From positions 1 to 56,825 of the forward strand of contig JAQVCB010000009.1 of the NCBI GenBank assembly GCA_028689995.1: a stretch of DNA of 56,825 nucleotides. The letters are read 5' to 3'. Every line of letters begins with the position of its first letter. The first letter of the stretch is position 1. Made by a program: the position numbers and the translations under genes. The notes beneath the pieces are model-generated. The model searched no databases. It saw only the letters and a list, made by a program, of their open reading frames with translations, and was not told where the DNA came from. The DNA comes from Candidatus Gastranaerophilales bacterium. Its GTDB lineage: Bacteria > Cyanobacteriota > Vampirovibrionia > Gastranaerophilales > UBA9579. Below are positions 8,433-17,228 of the stretch, piece by piece.

Positions 8433-8640
8433 TTAAAATCTGTAAAAAGGGTATGTCTGAAAATCCATTGGAATGTTGATACATGAAGTAATTCGGGATT
8501 ATGCAGAAAATATTTGCAACACTGCATTTAGATAAGTAAAAGAGCAGTTAAAGATGAGTAATTTGAGAAAGGAGAATTTTTGTGTTTTAATACAATTAAC
8601 TGACAGTATTATTTTTAGACACTGAACGGGTTAGATAAAC
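8433..8640. other. Transposon right-end region, no gene
   Basis: There is no reading frame of note in 208 bases. The complement contains TGCAGTGTTGC (8516-8526), which vaguely recalls the TGCAGACTTAGC motif of the left end. Several CA dinucleotides (for example 8620-8621, preceded by TTTTTAGA) could be the terminus. I could not match this end to the left end with confidence. Confidence 0.35.
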
Positions 8641-9384
8641 ATGAATAGTGTAAAAAGGTCAGAAAGAGAATATCATAATAAGCGTTTTACTGAAGACCCT
8701 AGAAAAAAGATATCAATATTTTATTTTCTTTTTAATAGCATTAACAAGTATTATTCAGACTATATAGAAAAAAATGCAAATAATAAAAACATATTAGAAA
8801 TAGGTTGTGGGACAGAGAGTTTAGCTGTAAAGCTTGTTCAATATGGTGCAAATGTAAATGCAATAGATATATCCGATGTAGCTATAAAGCTTGCGAAAGA
8901 AAATTCACAAAAGTTGAATTTAAACATAAATTATAGTGTTATGGATGCAGAAATACTTGAATTTGAGCAGGATTCTTTTGATTTAATATGTGGAAATTCG
9001 ATTTTACATCATCTAAATATTGATAACTCTTTAAAAGAAATAGTAAAAGTATTAAAGAAAGATGGTAAAGCAGTTTTTAGAGAACCGCTAGGACACAATT
9101 TTATTGTGAATCTTTTTAGGAAATCAACGCCAATCTTAAGGTCACCAGATGAACATCCTCTATTAAAAGATGATTTAGCTAAATTTAATGGATATTTTAA
9201 GCAAGTAGATTTGAAATTTTATTATTTTACTGCATTATTAGCTTTAATCTTGAATAAAACTATCTTTGCAAAATTGTCTTTGCAAATTCTTGAGTATGTA
9301 GATAATATTATCTTTTTATTGTTACCTTTTGCAAGAAAATATGCTTGGCAGGTTTGTATTATACTTTCACAACCAAAAAAATAA
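8641..9384 (+). CDS. Class I SAM-dependent methyltransferase, likely glycan-associated
   Basis: The 247 residues carry methyltransferase motif I (ILEIGCGTESLAVKL, about 51-65), an acidic strand end (NAIDIS) and a motif IV-like stretch (FDLICGNSILHHL). The C-terminal half has EPLGHN and a PDEHPL segment, plus hydrophobic helices that suggest association with the membrane or a lipid-linked substrate. I recall this arrangement in methyltransferases of polysaccharide loci, where they methylate a sugar. It is convergent with the leftward glycan cluster and on the same strand as the transposon, so it could be transposon cargo. No strong ribosome-binding site is visible. Confidence 0.7.
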   Translation: MNSVKRSEREYHNKRFTEDPRKKISIFYFLFNSINKYYSDYIEKNANNKNILEIGCGTESLAVKLVQYGANVNAIDISDVAIKLAKENSQKLNLNINYSVMDAEILEFEQDSFDLICGNSILHHLNIDNSLKEIVKVLKKDGKAVFREPLGHNFIVNLFRKSTPILRSPDEHPLLKDDLAKFNGYFKQVDLKFYYFTALLALILNKTIFAKLSLQILEYVDNIIFLLLPFARKYAWQVCIILSQPKK

Positions 9385-9423
9385 TCAACTAAAAACGTAT
9401 TGAAAATTAACTTAGAATTTGTA

Positions 9424-10518
9424 TTAAATTGAATTGATCGCATTAGAGATATATTCAATTTGTTCTTTTGATAATTCAGGGAACATTGGAAGACTTAAAA
9501 TTCTGTTAGTTATATTTTCGGAAACAGGAAAATCACCTTTTTTATATCCAAGAAATTTAAATGCAGGCTGTAAATGTAAAGGAATAGGGTAATGAATAGA
9601 AGCTGCTATACCTTTATCATTGAGTTGTTGCATTACTTGATTTCTATTATTAACCTGAATTACATAAAGATGATAAACATGTTCAGCGCTTAAAGTTGTT
9701 TTTGGGAGTATAATTTTAGTATTATCTGATAATAAAGTATTATATAGTCTTGCATTTTCCTGTCTTTGCTTTGTCCATTGCTTTATGTATTTCAGTTTTA
9801 CATTTAAAATAGCAGCCTGCAGACCATCCATTCTTTGGTTATAGCCTATACTTTCATGTTCATATTTCTTACTTCTACCATGATTAAGAAGTTTTTTTGC
9901 TTTTTCTTTTAACTGTAGTGAATCTGTAATAATTCCACCTGCATCACCATAAGCTCCAAGATTCTTACCCGGAAAGAAACTAAAGGTTCCGGCATTACCA
10001 AAAGTGCCAACAAATTTTCCGTTAAATTTAGCAAGATGAGCCTGTGCACAATCTTCAATGACAATAAGGTTGTATTTTTTAGCAATCTTCATAATTTCTT
10101 CCATATTCACAGGATTTCCGTAAATATGAACAGGAATTATGGCTTTTGTTTTATCTGTAATTGTTGATTCAATCTTACTGATATCAATATTATATGTTTC
10201 AGGATTAATATCTACAAAAACAGGTTTTGCTCCAACATTGCAAACAGCTTCTGCTGTAGCAATAAAGGTATGGGTTGTCGTTATAACCTCATCTCCCTGC
10301 TTTATACCAAGTGATTCAAGAACGAGTGATATTGCTGAAGTGCCGTTCGAACAGCCTAGAGCATATTCGGCTTCCTGAATTTTGGCAAAGCTGTCCTCAA
10401 ATTCCTGTACGTACTTGCCCTGAATAAATGCGCAGGATTCAATAACTTCTTCTATTTTTTCAAGAACCTCTTCTCTGATAGTTTTATATTGTGCTTTTAA
10501 ATCCACGAGTGGAATCAT
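9424..10518 (-). CDS. DegT/DnrJ/EryC1 sugar aminotransferase (WbpE-like)
   Basis: A PLP-dependent aminotransferase that converts a 3-keto nucleotide sugar into the 3-amino sugar. 364 residues is normal. The start MIPLVDLKAQY, the VIPVHIYGNPVNM segment, the PLP-phosphate-binding region (IVIEDCAQAHLA) and the Schiff-base lysine in SFFPGKNLGAYGDAG are all visible. It is last in the leftward cluster, 17 bases after the acetyltransferase, with AGGAG before its ATG. Together with the next two genes it recalls the WbpB-WbpE-WbpD route to a 2,3-diacetamido uronic acid. The WbpA-type dehydrogenase is not in the window. Confidence 0.88.
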   Translation of the reverse strand: MIPLVDLKAQYKTIREEVLEKIEEVIESCAFIQGKYVQEFEDSFAKIQEAEYALGCSNGTSAISLVLESLGIKQGDEVITTTHTFIATAEAVCNVGAKPVFVDINPETYNIDISKIESTITDKTKAIIPVHIYGNPVNMEEIMKIAKKYNLIVIEDCAQAHLAKFNGKFVGTFGNAGTFSFFPGKNLGAYGDAGGIITDSLQLKEKAKKLLNHGRSKKYEHESIGYNQRMDGLQAAILNVKLKYIKQWTKQRQENARLYNTLLSDNTKIILPKTTLSAEHVYHLYVIQVNNRNQVMQQLNDKGIAASIHYPIPLHLQPAFKFLGYKKGDFPVSENITNRILSLPMFPELSKEQIEYISNAINSI

Positions 10519-10535
10519 AGCTACTCTCCTTTTTT

Positions 10536-11129
10536 CTAATATGATATTTTTCTGATGACTTTTGCAGGGTTACCTGCCACTATCATGTCAGGTGGGACGT
10601 TTTTTGTAACAACGCTGCCCGCTCCTATTAAGCTGTTTTCACCAACTGTTATATTTGGAAGCAGTGTAACGTTGGCGCCCACTTTGGCGTTCCGTTTAAC
10701 TGTAGCACCCTGTAGCTCATTTTTTACATTTGGGGATTTAGGGTATCTCGCATTCGTTATTACAACATTGGGGCCTATCCAACAATCACTTTCCAAAGTG
10801 GAAAATTCAGGTATAAATACCTGTGTGTGGACTCTGACATTATCTTCGATTTTTACATGATGTTCCACTACTGATAACGTACCAATGCTGACATTATCAC
10901 CGATCTCGTTAAACTCTCTGATATTTGCCTTGTTTCCCGACTGGAAGTTTTTTCCAATAACATTTCCGGCGTATATAACGGTATGAGAACGGATAACAGA
11001 GTTGTCTCCAATTATGGTTTTTTCATCGGTCATCCCTTTAAAGGGTGCACCAACGATACAGAAATCTTCTATCACAACGTTTTTTCCAAGAATTACGTTT
11101 GGATATATTTTTGCTGTTTCAGCTATCAC
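10536..11129 (-). CDS. Left-handed beta-helix sugar N-acetyltransferase (WbpD-like)
   Basis: Probably acetylates the amino group made by the neighbouring aminotransferase, using acetyl-CoA. The 197 residues are almost entirely hexapeptide repeats of the (I/V)G-N type, for example VILGKNVVIED, NVSIGTLSVVEH and VGANVTLLPNITVGENSLIGAGSVV, the signature of the trimeric left-handed beta-helix. It ends NPAKVIRKI, as is usual for this family. Its ATG overlaps the stop of the oxidoreductase gene by 4 bases, so the two are translationally coupled. Confidence 0.87.
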   Translation of the reverse strand: MIAETAKIYPNVILGKNVVIEDFCIVGAPFKGMTDEKTIIGDNSVIRSHTVIYAGNVIGKNFQSGNKANIREFNEIGDNVSIGTLSVVEHHVKIEDNVRVHTQVFIPEFSTLESDCWIGPNVVITNARYPKSPNVKNELQGATVKRNAKVGANVTLLPNITVGENSLIGAGSVVTKNVPPDMIVAGNPAKVIRKISY

Positions 11130-12265
11130 TTTGTTATTACCCTGCTTTCTACTGATCTGGTAATGGCATTAACAAGGTTTTCAGTATGTGCCTGGCTTTT
11201 ACTTCTGGCACCGAGTCTGCATTTATCAGGTCTAAATCTTAGATAAATTTCTTGACCGGATTCTATAGATTCATATATTGCAGATATCAACTCAAGGCTT
11301 TTTCTTCCTTCAAAACCATCTATTAAGGCCTGTTTATCGTTTAAGATACAGTCAATAACGTGATCATAATATTCTTTATGACCAAACCCATAAACATTCG
11401 GAGGATTAACTGAATATTTTTCTAAAATTTCTTTATCAGCACTTGTCTGGTCAACAAAATTCCATACTTTCATTTCATTAACTGCAAATCCGCCGATTTC
11501 TACGCTGCCGCCTTCTCCTAAAATAGAGATTGAACCTTCAAGATCTTTAGGTCTTGTTGCTGTTGTAGCTTCTACAACACCAAGTGCGCCGTTTCTGAAT
11601 TTAAGTATTACAACGGCAGTGTCTTCCGTCTCTATGTCTACGAGTGCAGTTGTACTTTTTGCAAATACACTGTCTACTTCGCCCATCATCCATTCTAAAA
11701 GATCAATATGGTGGCTTGCCTGATTAGTCAGAACCCCACCATCGTACTTCCATGTCCCTCTCCAGGCATCGAGATCGTAATATTCCTGAGGTCGGCACCA
11801 TCTCACTCTGACGGTTCCCATAATAAGTTTTCCAAATCTATTTGCTTCCAGCGCTTCTCTGAGTTTTTTTACCGGAGTGTTGAACCTGTTTTGTTTAACA
11901 ACAAAAAGTCTGATTCTGTTTTTATCACAGGTTTTTATCATTTCGTCAGCATCATCAAGGGTTAAAGCCATGGGCTTTTCTACTATAATATGCTTTTTGT
12001 ATGAAGCCAGCTCAATCACATGCTGAGCATGAATACCACTCGGAGTTAAAATCGTTATTGCATCAATGTTATTTCTTTCTTTTTGCATCATCTCATGCAT
12101 GTCAGAATAGAAAGGAACGTTAAATCTCTCTCCAACAGCTTTTGCTTTTTGTAAGTCAATATCGCAAACTGCTGCCAGTTTAGCATGTTCGATCTGATTG
12201 TTTCCAAGAAGCTCAGAATGTCTCTTTACTATCCTTCCACACCCTATTAATGCAATTTTTATCAT
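11126..12265 (-). CDS. Gfo/Idh/MocA-family NAD-dependent sugar oxidoreductase
   Basis: Expected to oxidise the C3 hydroxyl of a UDP-N-acetyl-sugar acid to the keto form used by the aminotransferase. The 379 residues begin with a Rossmann GxGxx motif (IALIGCGRIVKRH). The family EKP motif (IIVEKPMAL, near residue 97) is present, and H186-containing QASHHIDLLEW supplies the usual catalytic/substrate histidine region. Context with the acetyltransferase and aminotransferase supports a WbpB-like role, although the Rossmann signature differs from the GAAGYIAPRH form I associate with classical WbpB/WlbA, so the substrate is inferred. Confidence 0.83.
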   Translation of the reverse strand: MIKIALIGCGRIVKRHSELLGNNQIEHAKLAAVCDIDLQKAKAVGERFNVPFYSDMHEMMQKERNNIDAITILTPSGIHAQHVIELASYKKHIIVEKPMALTLDDADEMIKTCDKNRIRLFVVKQNRFNTPVKKLREALEANRFGKLIMGTVRVRWCRPQEYYDLDAWRGTWKYDGGVLTNQASHHIDLLEWMMGEVDSVFAKSTTALVDIETEDTAVVILKFRNGALGVVEATTATRPKDLEGSISILGEGGSVEIGGFAVNEMKVWNFVDQTSADKEILEKYSVNPPNVYGFGHKEYYDHVIDCILNDKQALIDGFEGRKSLELISAIYESIESGQEIYLRFRPDKCRLGARSKSQAHTENLVNAITRSVESRVITK

Positions 12266-12285
12266 TTGACACCTTTCTTTGTTGA

Positions 12286-13518
12286 TTAAATGTAATTATT
12301 TATAATTTCAATGTAGTTATTTGTAATTTGTGCTCTGTCAAAGTGTTCTTCAGCATATTTGCGAGCATTTATACCCATCTTTACTAGTTTGTCTTTATTT
12401 TTATACATTTCTAATATAGCCTGAGCTAATGATTCGGGATCATTAGGCTTTACGCATATTCCACATTCAGCTTTTTTTATAATTTCTGATATTTCACTTT
12501 TTGGAATAGCTCCAATTATTGGTCTTGAAGCTGCCATGTAGTCAAATGCCTTAATGGGTAAAAACATTTCGAATAGTTTTCCTTCTCCAAGTGAAATATG
12601 ACAAACATCTGAGCTGGCTAAAATATTTGGAATATCCTGTCTGGGTTTACTTCCATATAAAACAACGTTATCAAGCAGAAATTGCTGTTTTATATTTTCA
12701 AGGAGAGGGCGGCTTTCACCTTCTCCAACTATAGCGAGTTTTATATTTTTATATTCTTTCAAGAATTTTGCAGTTTTTACAAAATTTTGAAGATTAGGGT
12801 AAAGGCTCAGAGCTCCTGCAAAAGTTATTATAAATTCATCTTCTGATTCCCTGATTATACCCATAGTTCTATTCTGATCAATCTGACTAAAAATTTCAAG
12901 ATCAGCTGCGTTAGGAACGAAAAATATTTTATTTTTAGGAATATCTTTCTCAGCTATACCTTTGCATATCCCTCTGGTAAGGCCGATTATTGCACAGGCA
13001 TTCCTGTATGAAAGCATCTCTATGAGTTTGCATATGGCTATAAGGGGTTTATTGCGCAATGTTCCCATTAAAATAGGCGTATCTGGCCAGAGATCACGAA
13101 CTTCAAATATAAATTTCTTGCCTTTCAGGAACTTCAGTCCAAATGCTGTTAATCCTATTAGTAAAGGTGTGCTTGAAGCTATTACAAGGTCTACATCCTT
13201 TATTCCAAGGGAAACAAGAAAAGCATTCCAGCTATAAGAAGCCATATTTTTTATTCTTGAAGCCACACTTTTTCCGTAATTAGGATAAGCGTATGTCTTA
13301 TATATAGTAAGATTTTCGCCTATAAGCTCTTTAACCACTTTTTTTCCTTGATATTCCGGAGAAATATCTCTGGTCATATAATCAAGATAACAAGAAACGA
13401 CTGATACCTTAAAACCGGCTTTTAACAACGCCTGTACATGGTAATAGTGCCTTAAATTTCCTGACTGATTTTCTGATAAATAAAATTGTGCTAAATATAA
13501 TATGTGTTTTTGCTTCAT
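12286..13518 (-). CDS. Glycosyltransferase family 4 (WbuB-like)
   Basis: The 410-residue GT-B enzyme has an N-terminal acceptor domain beginning KHILYLAQFYLSENQSGNLRHYYHVQALL and a C-terminal Rossmann domain with FAGALSLYPNLQNFVKTA, an E-x7-E-type nucleotide-sugar region (PIKAFDYMAASRPIIGA) and NARKYAEEHF near the end. These are typical of GT4 enzymes of O-antigen or capsule assembly, which add a sugar to the lipid-linked repeat unit on the cytoplasmic face. The exact donor and acceptor cannot be read from sequence. It is co-directional with, and 20 bases upstream of, the oxidoreductase gene. Confidence 0.85.
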   Translation of the reverse strand: MKQKHILYLAQFYLSENQSGNLRHYYHVQALLKAGFKVSVVSCYLDYMTRDISPEYQGKKVVKELIGENLTIYKTYAYPNYGKSVASRIKNMASYSWNAFLVSLGIKDVDLVIASSTPLLIGLTAFGLKFLKGKKFIFEVRDLWPDTPILMGTLRNKPLIAICKLIEMLSYRNACAIIGLTRGICKGIAEKDIPKNKIFFVPNAADLEIFSQIDQNRTMGIIRESEDEFIITFAGALSLYPNLQNFVKTAKFLKEYKNIKLAIVGEGESRPLLENIKQQFLLDNVVLYGSKPRQDIPNILASSDVCHISLGEGKLFEMFLPIKAFDYMAASRPIIGAIPKSEISEIIKKAECGICVKPNDPESLAQAILEMYKNKDKLVKMGINARKYAEEHFDRAQITNNYIEIINNYI

Positions 13519-13575
13519 TTTAATTAACCCGACACGATTTTCTTTTAGTATAACAAAAATGAGTGATTAAAAAAA

Positions 13576-14844
13576 TCATTTAAGTATAATACCTAATAAT
13601 AGATTTGATAAATAGCCTTCAGAGACAAGTACTGTGCCTAATGAAGAAAAACAAAATTTTACGACAGTTACACTTAAAACCGAGTATAACGCAATTGTAA
13701 AAACCGTTTTTCTTTTCTGATAAACTAAGTAGTCAGTATACCATTTTATGCAGAAGGAAATAATAAATGACACCAGTATGGATATGATTAATCTGAAATC
13801 CCAGTAAAGGTTACTTATAAAACTGCTATTGGCAGAATGGCCCATACTAGATCCGTTTAACTTGTCATACATAATTTGTGAGATTGTATTATTATAATCA
13901 AATCCTAAAAGTCTGTATAAATTAGCGAATGAAACACCGCCCCAGTACTGATAATGATTAGCAGCTTCAGTTACACTGGCATAAATAACAGTAGGATTAA
14001 CAAAAACAAGTCTCCTGATATACGCATTTATTATTATAGAAGCATCTAGCTGTTTAGGACAGGCTATTATAGTGATTATAATTGGTATTATCAATGCAAT
14101 AAGAAAAACACCGGTTAGTTTGAATACGTTGAGCTTCTTTTTCTTAATAACAACAAAACTAAAGAAGATAATAGCGCTAAACAATGCAAAAGGAGATTTC
14201 TGCAATGAGACAGTAAAAGGAATGAAGCTGATAAATATGGATAATGCCAGCCAAAGATACTTCTTTTTACTATAAAAGTTCACTATTAGAAAAGTCGCAC
14301 AAACAGGAAATATACCTCTTGATAGATAATAAAAAATATAGCTTTTATTCATTGCATAGGTTTTTCTCAGATCTCCATACTCGGTAAAGGATGAAAAAGT
14401 AAAAATTGACTTTAATGCTGATGATGCATTTTTAAAATAAATAGGAGATGAAATTATCTGAATGTAAACAACAATAAAAATTAGAATTACAAATATAAAA
14501 GTAAGATTTGAAGAATTTATAATAGGCTTTTTATCCCAATCAATGTTTTTAAATTTTGTGGAGAACAGCCAGTCTTTCACATATAAAGCAGCTGTCATAG
14601 CAACAAGTGAGCCGTGAGTAAGTGTAAAATATTCTAAATAATTGTCATGTTTTCTCTCAATAAAGCCACTTCCAGCACAGGCATAAAAAGCAAAGAATAA
14701 GATCAGTATAAGGCAGGGAGAAAAACCTCCGGGGTATTTTTTTTCCTTATAAAGAGCCAGTCCGCAGCAAGAGATTGCAATTATTGCAGATACAATAATA
14801 TATATAATACTTATGTCATCTATTTTTATATTTACATAATCCAT
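13576..14844 (-). CDS. Wzy-like polysaccharide repeat-unit polymerase
   Basis: A 422-residue protein with about ten hydrophobic membrane segments spread over its whole length and a large hydrophilic loop (about 280-345, with YQYWGGVSFANLYRLLGF). Such topology, the lack of any soluble catalytic domain, and the position between glycosyltransferase genes are the usual grounds for assigning Wzy, which joins repeat units in the periplasm. Primary sequence of Wzy proteins is poorly conserved, so this rests on topology and context. A clear AAGGA site precedes the ATG. Confidence 0.72.
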   Translation of the reverse strand: MDYVNIKIDDISIIYIIVSAIIAISCCGLALYKEKKYPGGFSPCLILILFFAFYACAGSGFIERKHDNYLEYFTLTHGSLVAMTAALYVKDWLFSTKFKNIDWDKKPIINSSNLTFIFVILIFIVVYIQIISSPIYFKNASSALKSIFTFSSFTEYGDLRKTYAMNKSYIFYYLSRGIFPVCATFLIVNFYSKKKYLWLALSIFISFIPFTVSLQKSPFALFSAIIFFSFVVIKKKKLNVFKLTGVFLIALIIPIIITIIACPKQLDASIIINAYIRRLVFVNPTVIYASVTEAANHYQYWGGVSFANLYRLLGFDYNNTISQIMYDKLNGSSMGHSANSSFISNLYWDFRLIISILVSFIISFCIKWYTDYLVYQKRKTVFTIALYSVLSVTVVKFCFSSLGTVLVSEGYLSNLLLGIILK

Positions 14845-14864
14845 TCTTATTCCTTCCGGACAGT

Positions 14865-15887
14865 TTATTTTGTATTTATTCTTTTATATATCTCTAACAT
14901 CCTGTTTCCAATACTTTCTGGGGAATGAAAAGTTTTAATAAACTCAATGCTGCTTGATGAAGCCTTTTCAAGGATAAGAGGATTTTTATATAGATTTAAC
15001 AAAACATTTTCAATATTATCAGCAGAGGAGTTAATTATTGGAAGACTAAAATCATCTCCTGTATGTTTTATTGCATCTTCAGAAATATAAGCGATAGTTG
15101 GTAGCCCCAGACTCATCATTTCAACGGAATAATTTCCGTACCAGCCTATCCTTAACTGATCTATCGCAATATCTGCTTCGTTTGCTATCTCAAGTACTTC
15201 TTGCCTTGTTTTATTTTCAATTAATATCAGCTCAAACTTGTCCTTATGCTTTTCAACGACTTCCAGAATTACTTCTGTACCCTTTTTAGACCTTTTGCTC
15301 GGGGCATGAACAATTTTCATTTTGTTTTGAGTGCTAAAGCCTGAATATTTTCTACTTTTCAAGGCGATTTTATTATAATTTATCTTTGGAATCCAGTTAA
15401 CTTTATAACTATTTAAATCAATGTATTCGTATAAATCAGGTGTTGTAACACAGATTTCATCTGCGAGATCCATGAGTTTTAATATCTTTTTTCTCCGCTG
15501 TGTAACAAGTTTAGGAGTACAAATTTGTTCCAGTTCAGGAGAAGCACAATATTTACAGACATTTGGAGCAGGATCATTAAATCTGTTTTTAATATCACAT
15601 CCTTGATAATGAAGTAAAATCTTTTTGCCAAGTGCTTTTAAAAGATAAAGATCCAGCCCTCCAAAGATAACGAACCAGAAATGCCATCTTGTTGATATAG
15701 GTAGAAAAGTGTAATTTGTATAAAAGTTAAATACATTGAAATCCTTAATTATTTTAAAAATTATCAATGGATTTCTTGCTATATCTTTGTACAAAAATGT
15801 CTGTGAGTCTAAATCAAGCATATTTTCGGCTTTTGCCAATGATTCTGCCTGAAAATTCCAGGATTTAAGCCCATGAAATATTTTCAT
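14865..15887 (-). CDS. Glycosyltransferase (GT4-like), capsule/O-antigen type
   Basis: About 340 residues from the chosen ATG (MKIFHGLKSWNFQAESLA). AAGGAG lies 10 bases before it, while an upstream in-frame start at 15914 has no site. The N-terminal half contains a cluster of cysteines (CDIKNR, CKYCASPELEQICTP), unusual in GT4 enzymes but seen in some polysaccharide glycosyltransferases. The C-terminal half has the nucleotide-sugar segment VEMMSLGLPTIAYI and an upstream IVHAPSKRSKKGTEVI motif. It overlaps the flippase stop by 23 bases, so translation is probably coupled. The sugar specificity is unknown. Confidence 0.75.
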   Translation of the reverse strand: MKIFHGLKSWNFQAESLAKAENMLDLDSQTFLYKDIARNPLIIFKIIKDFNVFNFYTNYTFLPISTRWHFWFVIFGGLDLYLLKALGKKILLHYQGCDIKNRFNDPAPNVCKYCASPELEQICTPKLVTQRRKKILKLMDLADEICVTTPDLYEYIDLNSYKVNWIPKINYNKIALKSRKYSGFSTQNKMKIVHAPSKRSKKGTEVILEVVEKHKDKFELILIENKTRQEVLEIANEADIAIDQLRIGWYGNYSVEMMSLGLPTIAYISEDAIKHTGDDFSLPIINSSADNIENVLLNLYKNPLILEKASSSSIEFIKTFHSPESIGNRMLEIYKRINTK

Positions 15888-17199
15888 CTGATAATTGCTC
15901 CTTTTTGCAGTCAAGAAAGCTTTTGATAAGAATTATAAGTGAACTTCCAACCCCTAAAGCCATGTAAGATATGGATAAAAGTAAAAAGTAATACTCCGGC
16001 CTGTTTTTTGGAATTATAAAAAAGAATGCTACGAAAATAATTGTTGAAGCTATTATTGGGTATATATGTAGAGGGCTTCTGTATATACTGTCTATTAACA
16101 GACGGCTTAAATTATATAAAACCAACCCTCCACAGGAAAATGAAGCAAAAGCAAGAAGCTTTGAATAAGCCAGATAATCATCTGATAAAAACAGTGAAAC
16201 TATTATATTCCTAGAAACAGAAATAATTAAAATTGATATTAATGCAAAAATAAATGAGTAAAAACAGACTTTTTTTACAGAATTATAAATTTCTGTTTTA
16301 TTCATTTTTTGAGTTTTTGCAGAAAATTTAGGAAGAAAAACAGTTGTAATAGGATTTAGTATTAATATTATTATGTTATTTAAAATAAAACAGAAATTAA
16401 AAATAACACCTATTTTAGGGCTTACAATATTAGTTACCAGAATACCCGGTAAAACCAAGAATAAATTCATCCATAGATCAGCAAACAGCCTTTTTAGTGA
16501 GAATATTTTAAACTCTTTCTTATCAAATTCATCTTTGCTGTCAGCGTGTTTGTTTTCGATATTCTTAATAATCCTTCCGATTCCAAGATTAAGTAGTATC
16601 AAAACCCCAAGCATTAGGATGTTGGACACAATTATTGCACCTGATGCCTTTAAAGAAGGAAATATCAAAACAAATAAGCTACCGACCAGTGCAGACAGTC
16701 CAAGGGCAAAAAATTGTAGTAATGATACTCTGAAAAATTTTTGGATACCGGAAAAGAATTTAATATAAACGGTGTAAAATGAAAAAACGAACACTTGAAA
16801 AAGTAGAGCCATGTTAAGTACAAAATCAGTTTTGTGCTGGCCTGTCAGGTAAGAGATTTGCTTTGGGAGCAGTATGAAGAACATAGTTAATATTATCCAG
16901 CCATACAAGGATCTTTTTGCTACATAACTCAGCAACGGCCTAACTATTGCAGGATATTTTGATAGGAATATTGGTAAAGATACAGGTGTACCGAATAAAA
17001 GGAAAATCGAGAGTAATGGCGTCAACCTTTTTACCAGAAGAAATGAAGAGACATCCTCTGGCTTAAGGCTTATTACAATAAATTTAGTCGCAAATAATGT
17101 CAAAATACTTGCAATAACTGTGCTTATAGCAACCAGAAGAAGCTGGTATTTGCTTCTATTTTGAAATGCTGATAATTTATTTGTAAGAGTATTTATCAT
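15865..17199 (-). CDS. Wzx-type oligosaccharide flippase
   Basis: 444 residues with around twelve to fourteen predicted membrane helices and the polar positions typical of the MATE/MVF polysaccharide-transporter fold. The first helix pair is followed by KPEDVSSFLLVKRLTPLLSIF, and KRLFADLWMNLFLVLPGIL marks the start of the second half. Wzx proteins move undecaprenyl-diphosphate-linked repeat units to the periplasm. It follows wzz by 29 bases and is coupled to the next glycosyltransferase, which fits a Wzx/Wzy-dependent pathway. Confidence 0.82.
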   Translation of the reverse strand: MINTLTNKLSAFQNRSKYQLLLVAISTVIASILTLFATKFIVISLKPEDVSSFLLVKRLTPLLSIFLLFGTPVSLPIFLSKYPAIVRPLLSYVAKRSLYGWIILTMFFILLPKQISYLTGQHKTDFVLNMALLFQVFVFSFYTVYIKFFSGIQKFFRVSLLQFFALGLSALVGSLFVLIFPSLKASGAIIVSNILMLGVLILLNLGIGRIIKNIENKHADSKDEFDKKEFKIFSLKRLFADLWMNLFLVLPGILVTNIVSPKIGVIFNFCFILNNIIILILNPITTVFLPKFSAKTQKMNKTEIYNSVKKVCFYSFIFALISILIISVSRNIIVSLFLSDDYLAYSKLLAFASFSCGGLVLYNLSRLLIDSIYRSPLHIYPIIASTIIFVAFFFIIPKNRPEYYFLLLSISYMALGVGSSLIILIKSFLDCKKEQLSDENISWA

Positions 17200-17228
17200 A
17201 AACTGTTTTTCTGATTTTTAAAATAACG

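Larger units (their letters stand above)
1743..8630 (+). mobile_element. Mu-type transposon with A, B and two recombinase-fold genes
   Basis: The element starts where wzz homology stops; a Mu-like 5'-TGTCC terminus can be placed at 1743. It holds a roughly 660-bp non-coding left end, a DDE transposase, an AAA+ ATPase and two tandem tyrosine-recombinase-fold genes, all rightward. No capsid or tail genes are present, so it is a transposon, not a phage. The right end lies between 8433 and about 8640 but I could not fix it. No 5-bp target duplication was found, and the sequence beyond it is not the rest of wzz. The methyltransferase at 8641 could be cargo, but fits the glycan cluster better. Confidence 0.75.

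Noticed and set aside
8641-9384. Methyltransferase as certain transposon cargo
   Set aside because: The strand agrees, but its C-terminal motifs and neighbours fit the glycan cluster better and the right end of the transposon is not defined; left as a host gene with a caveat.
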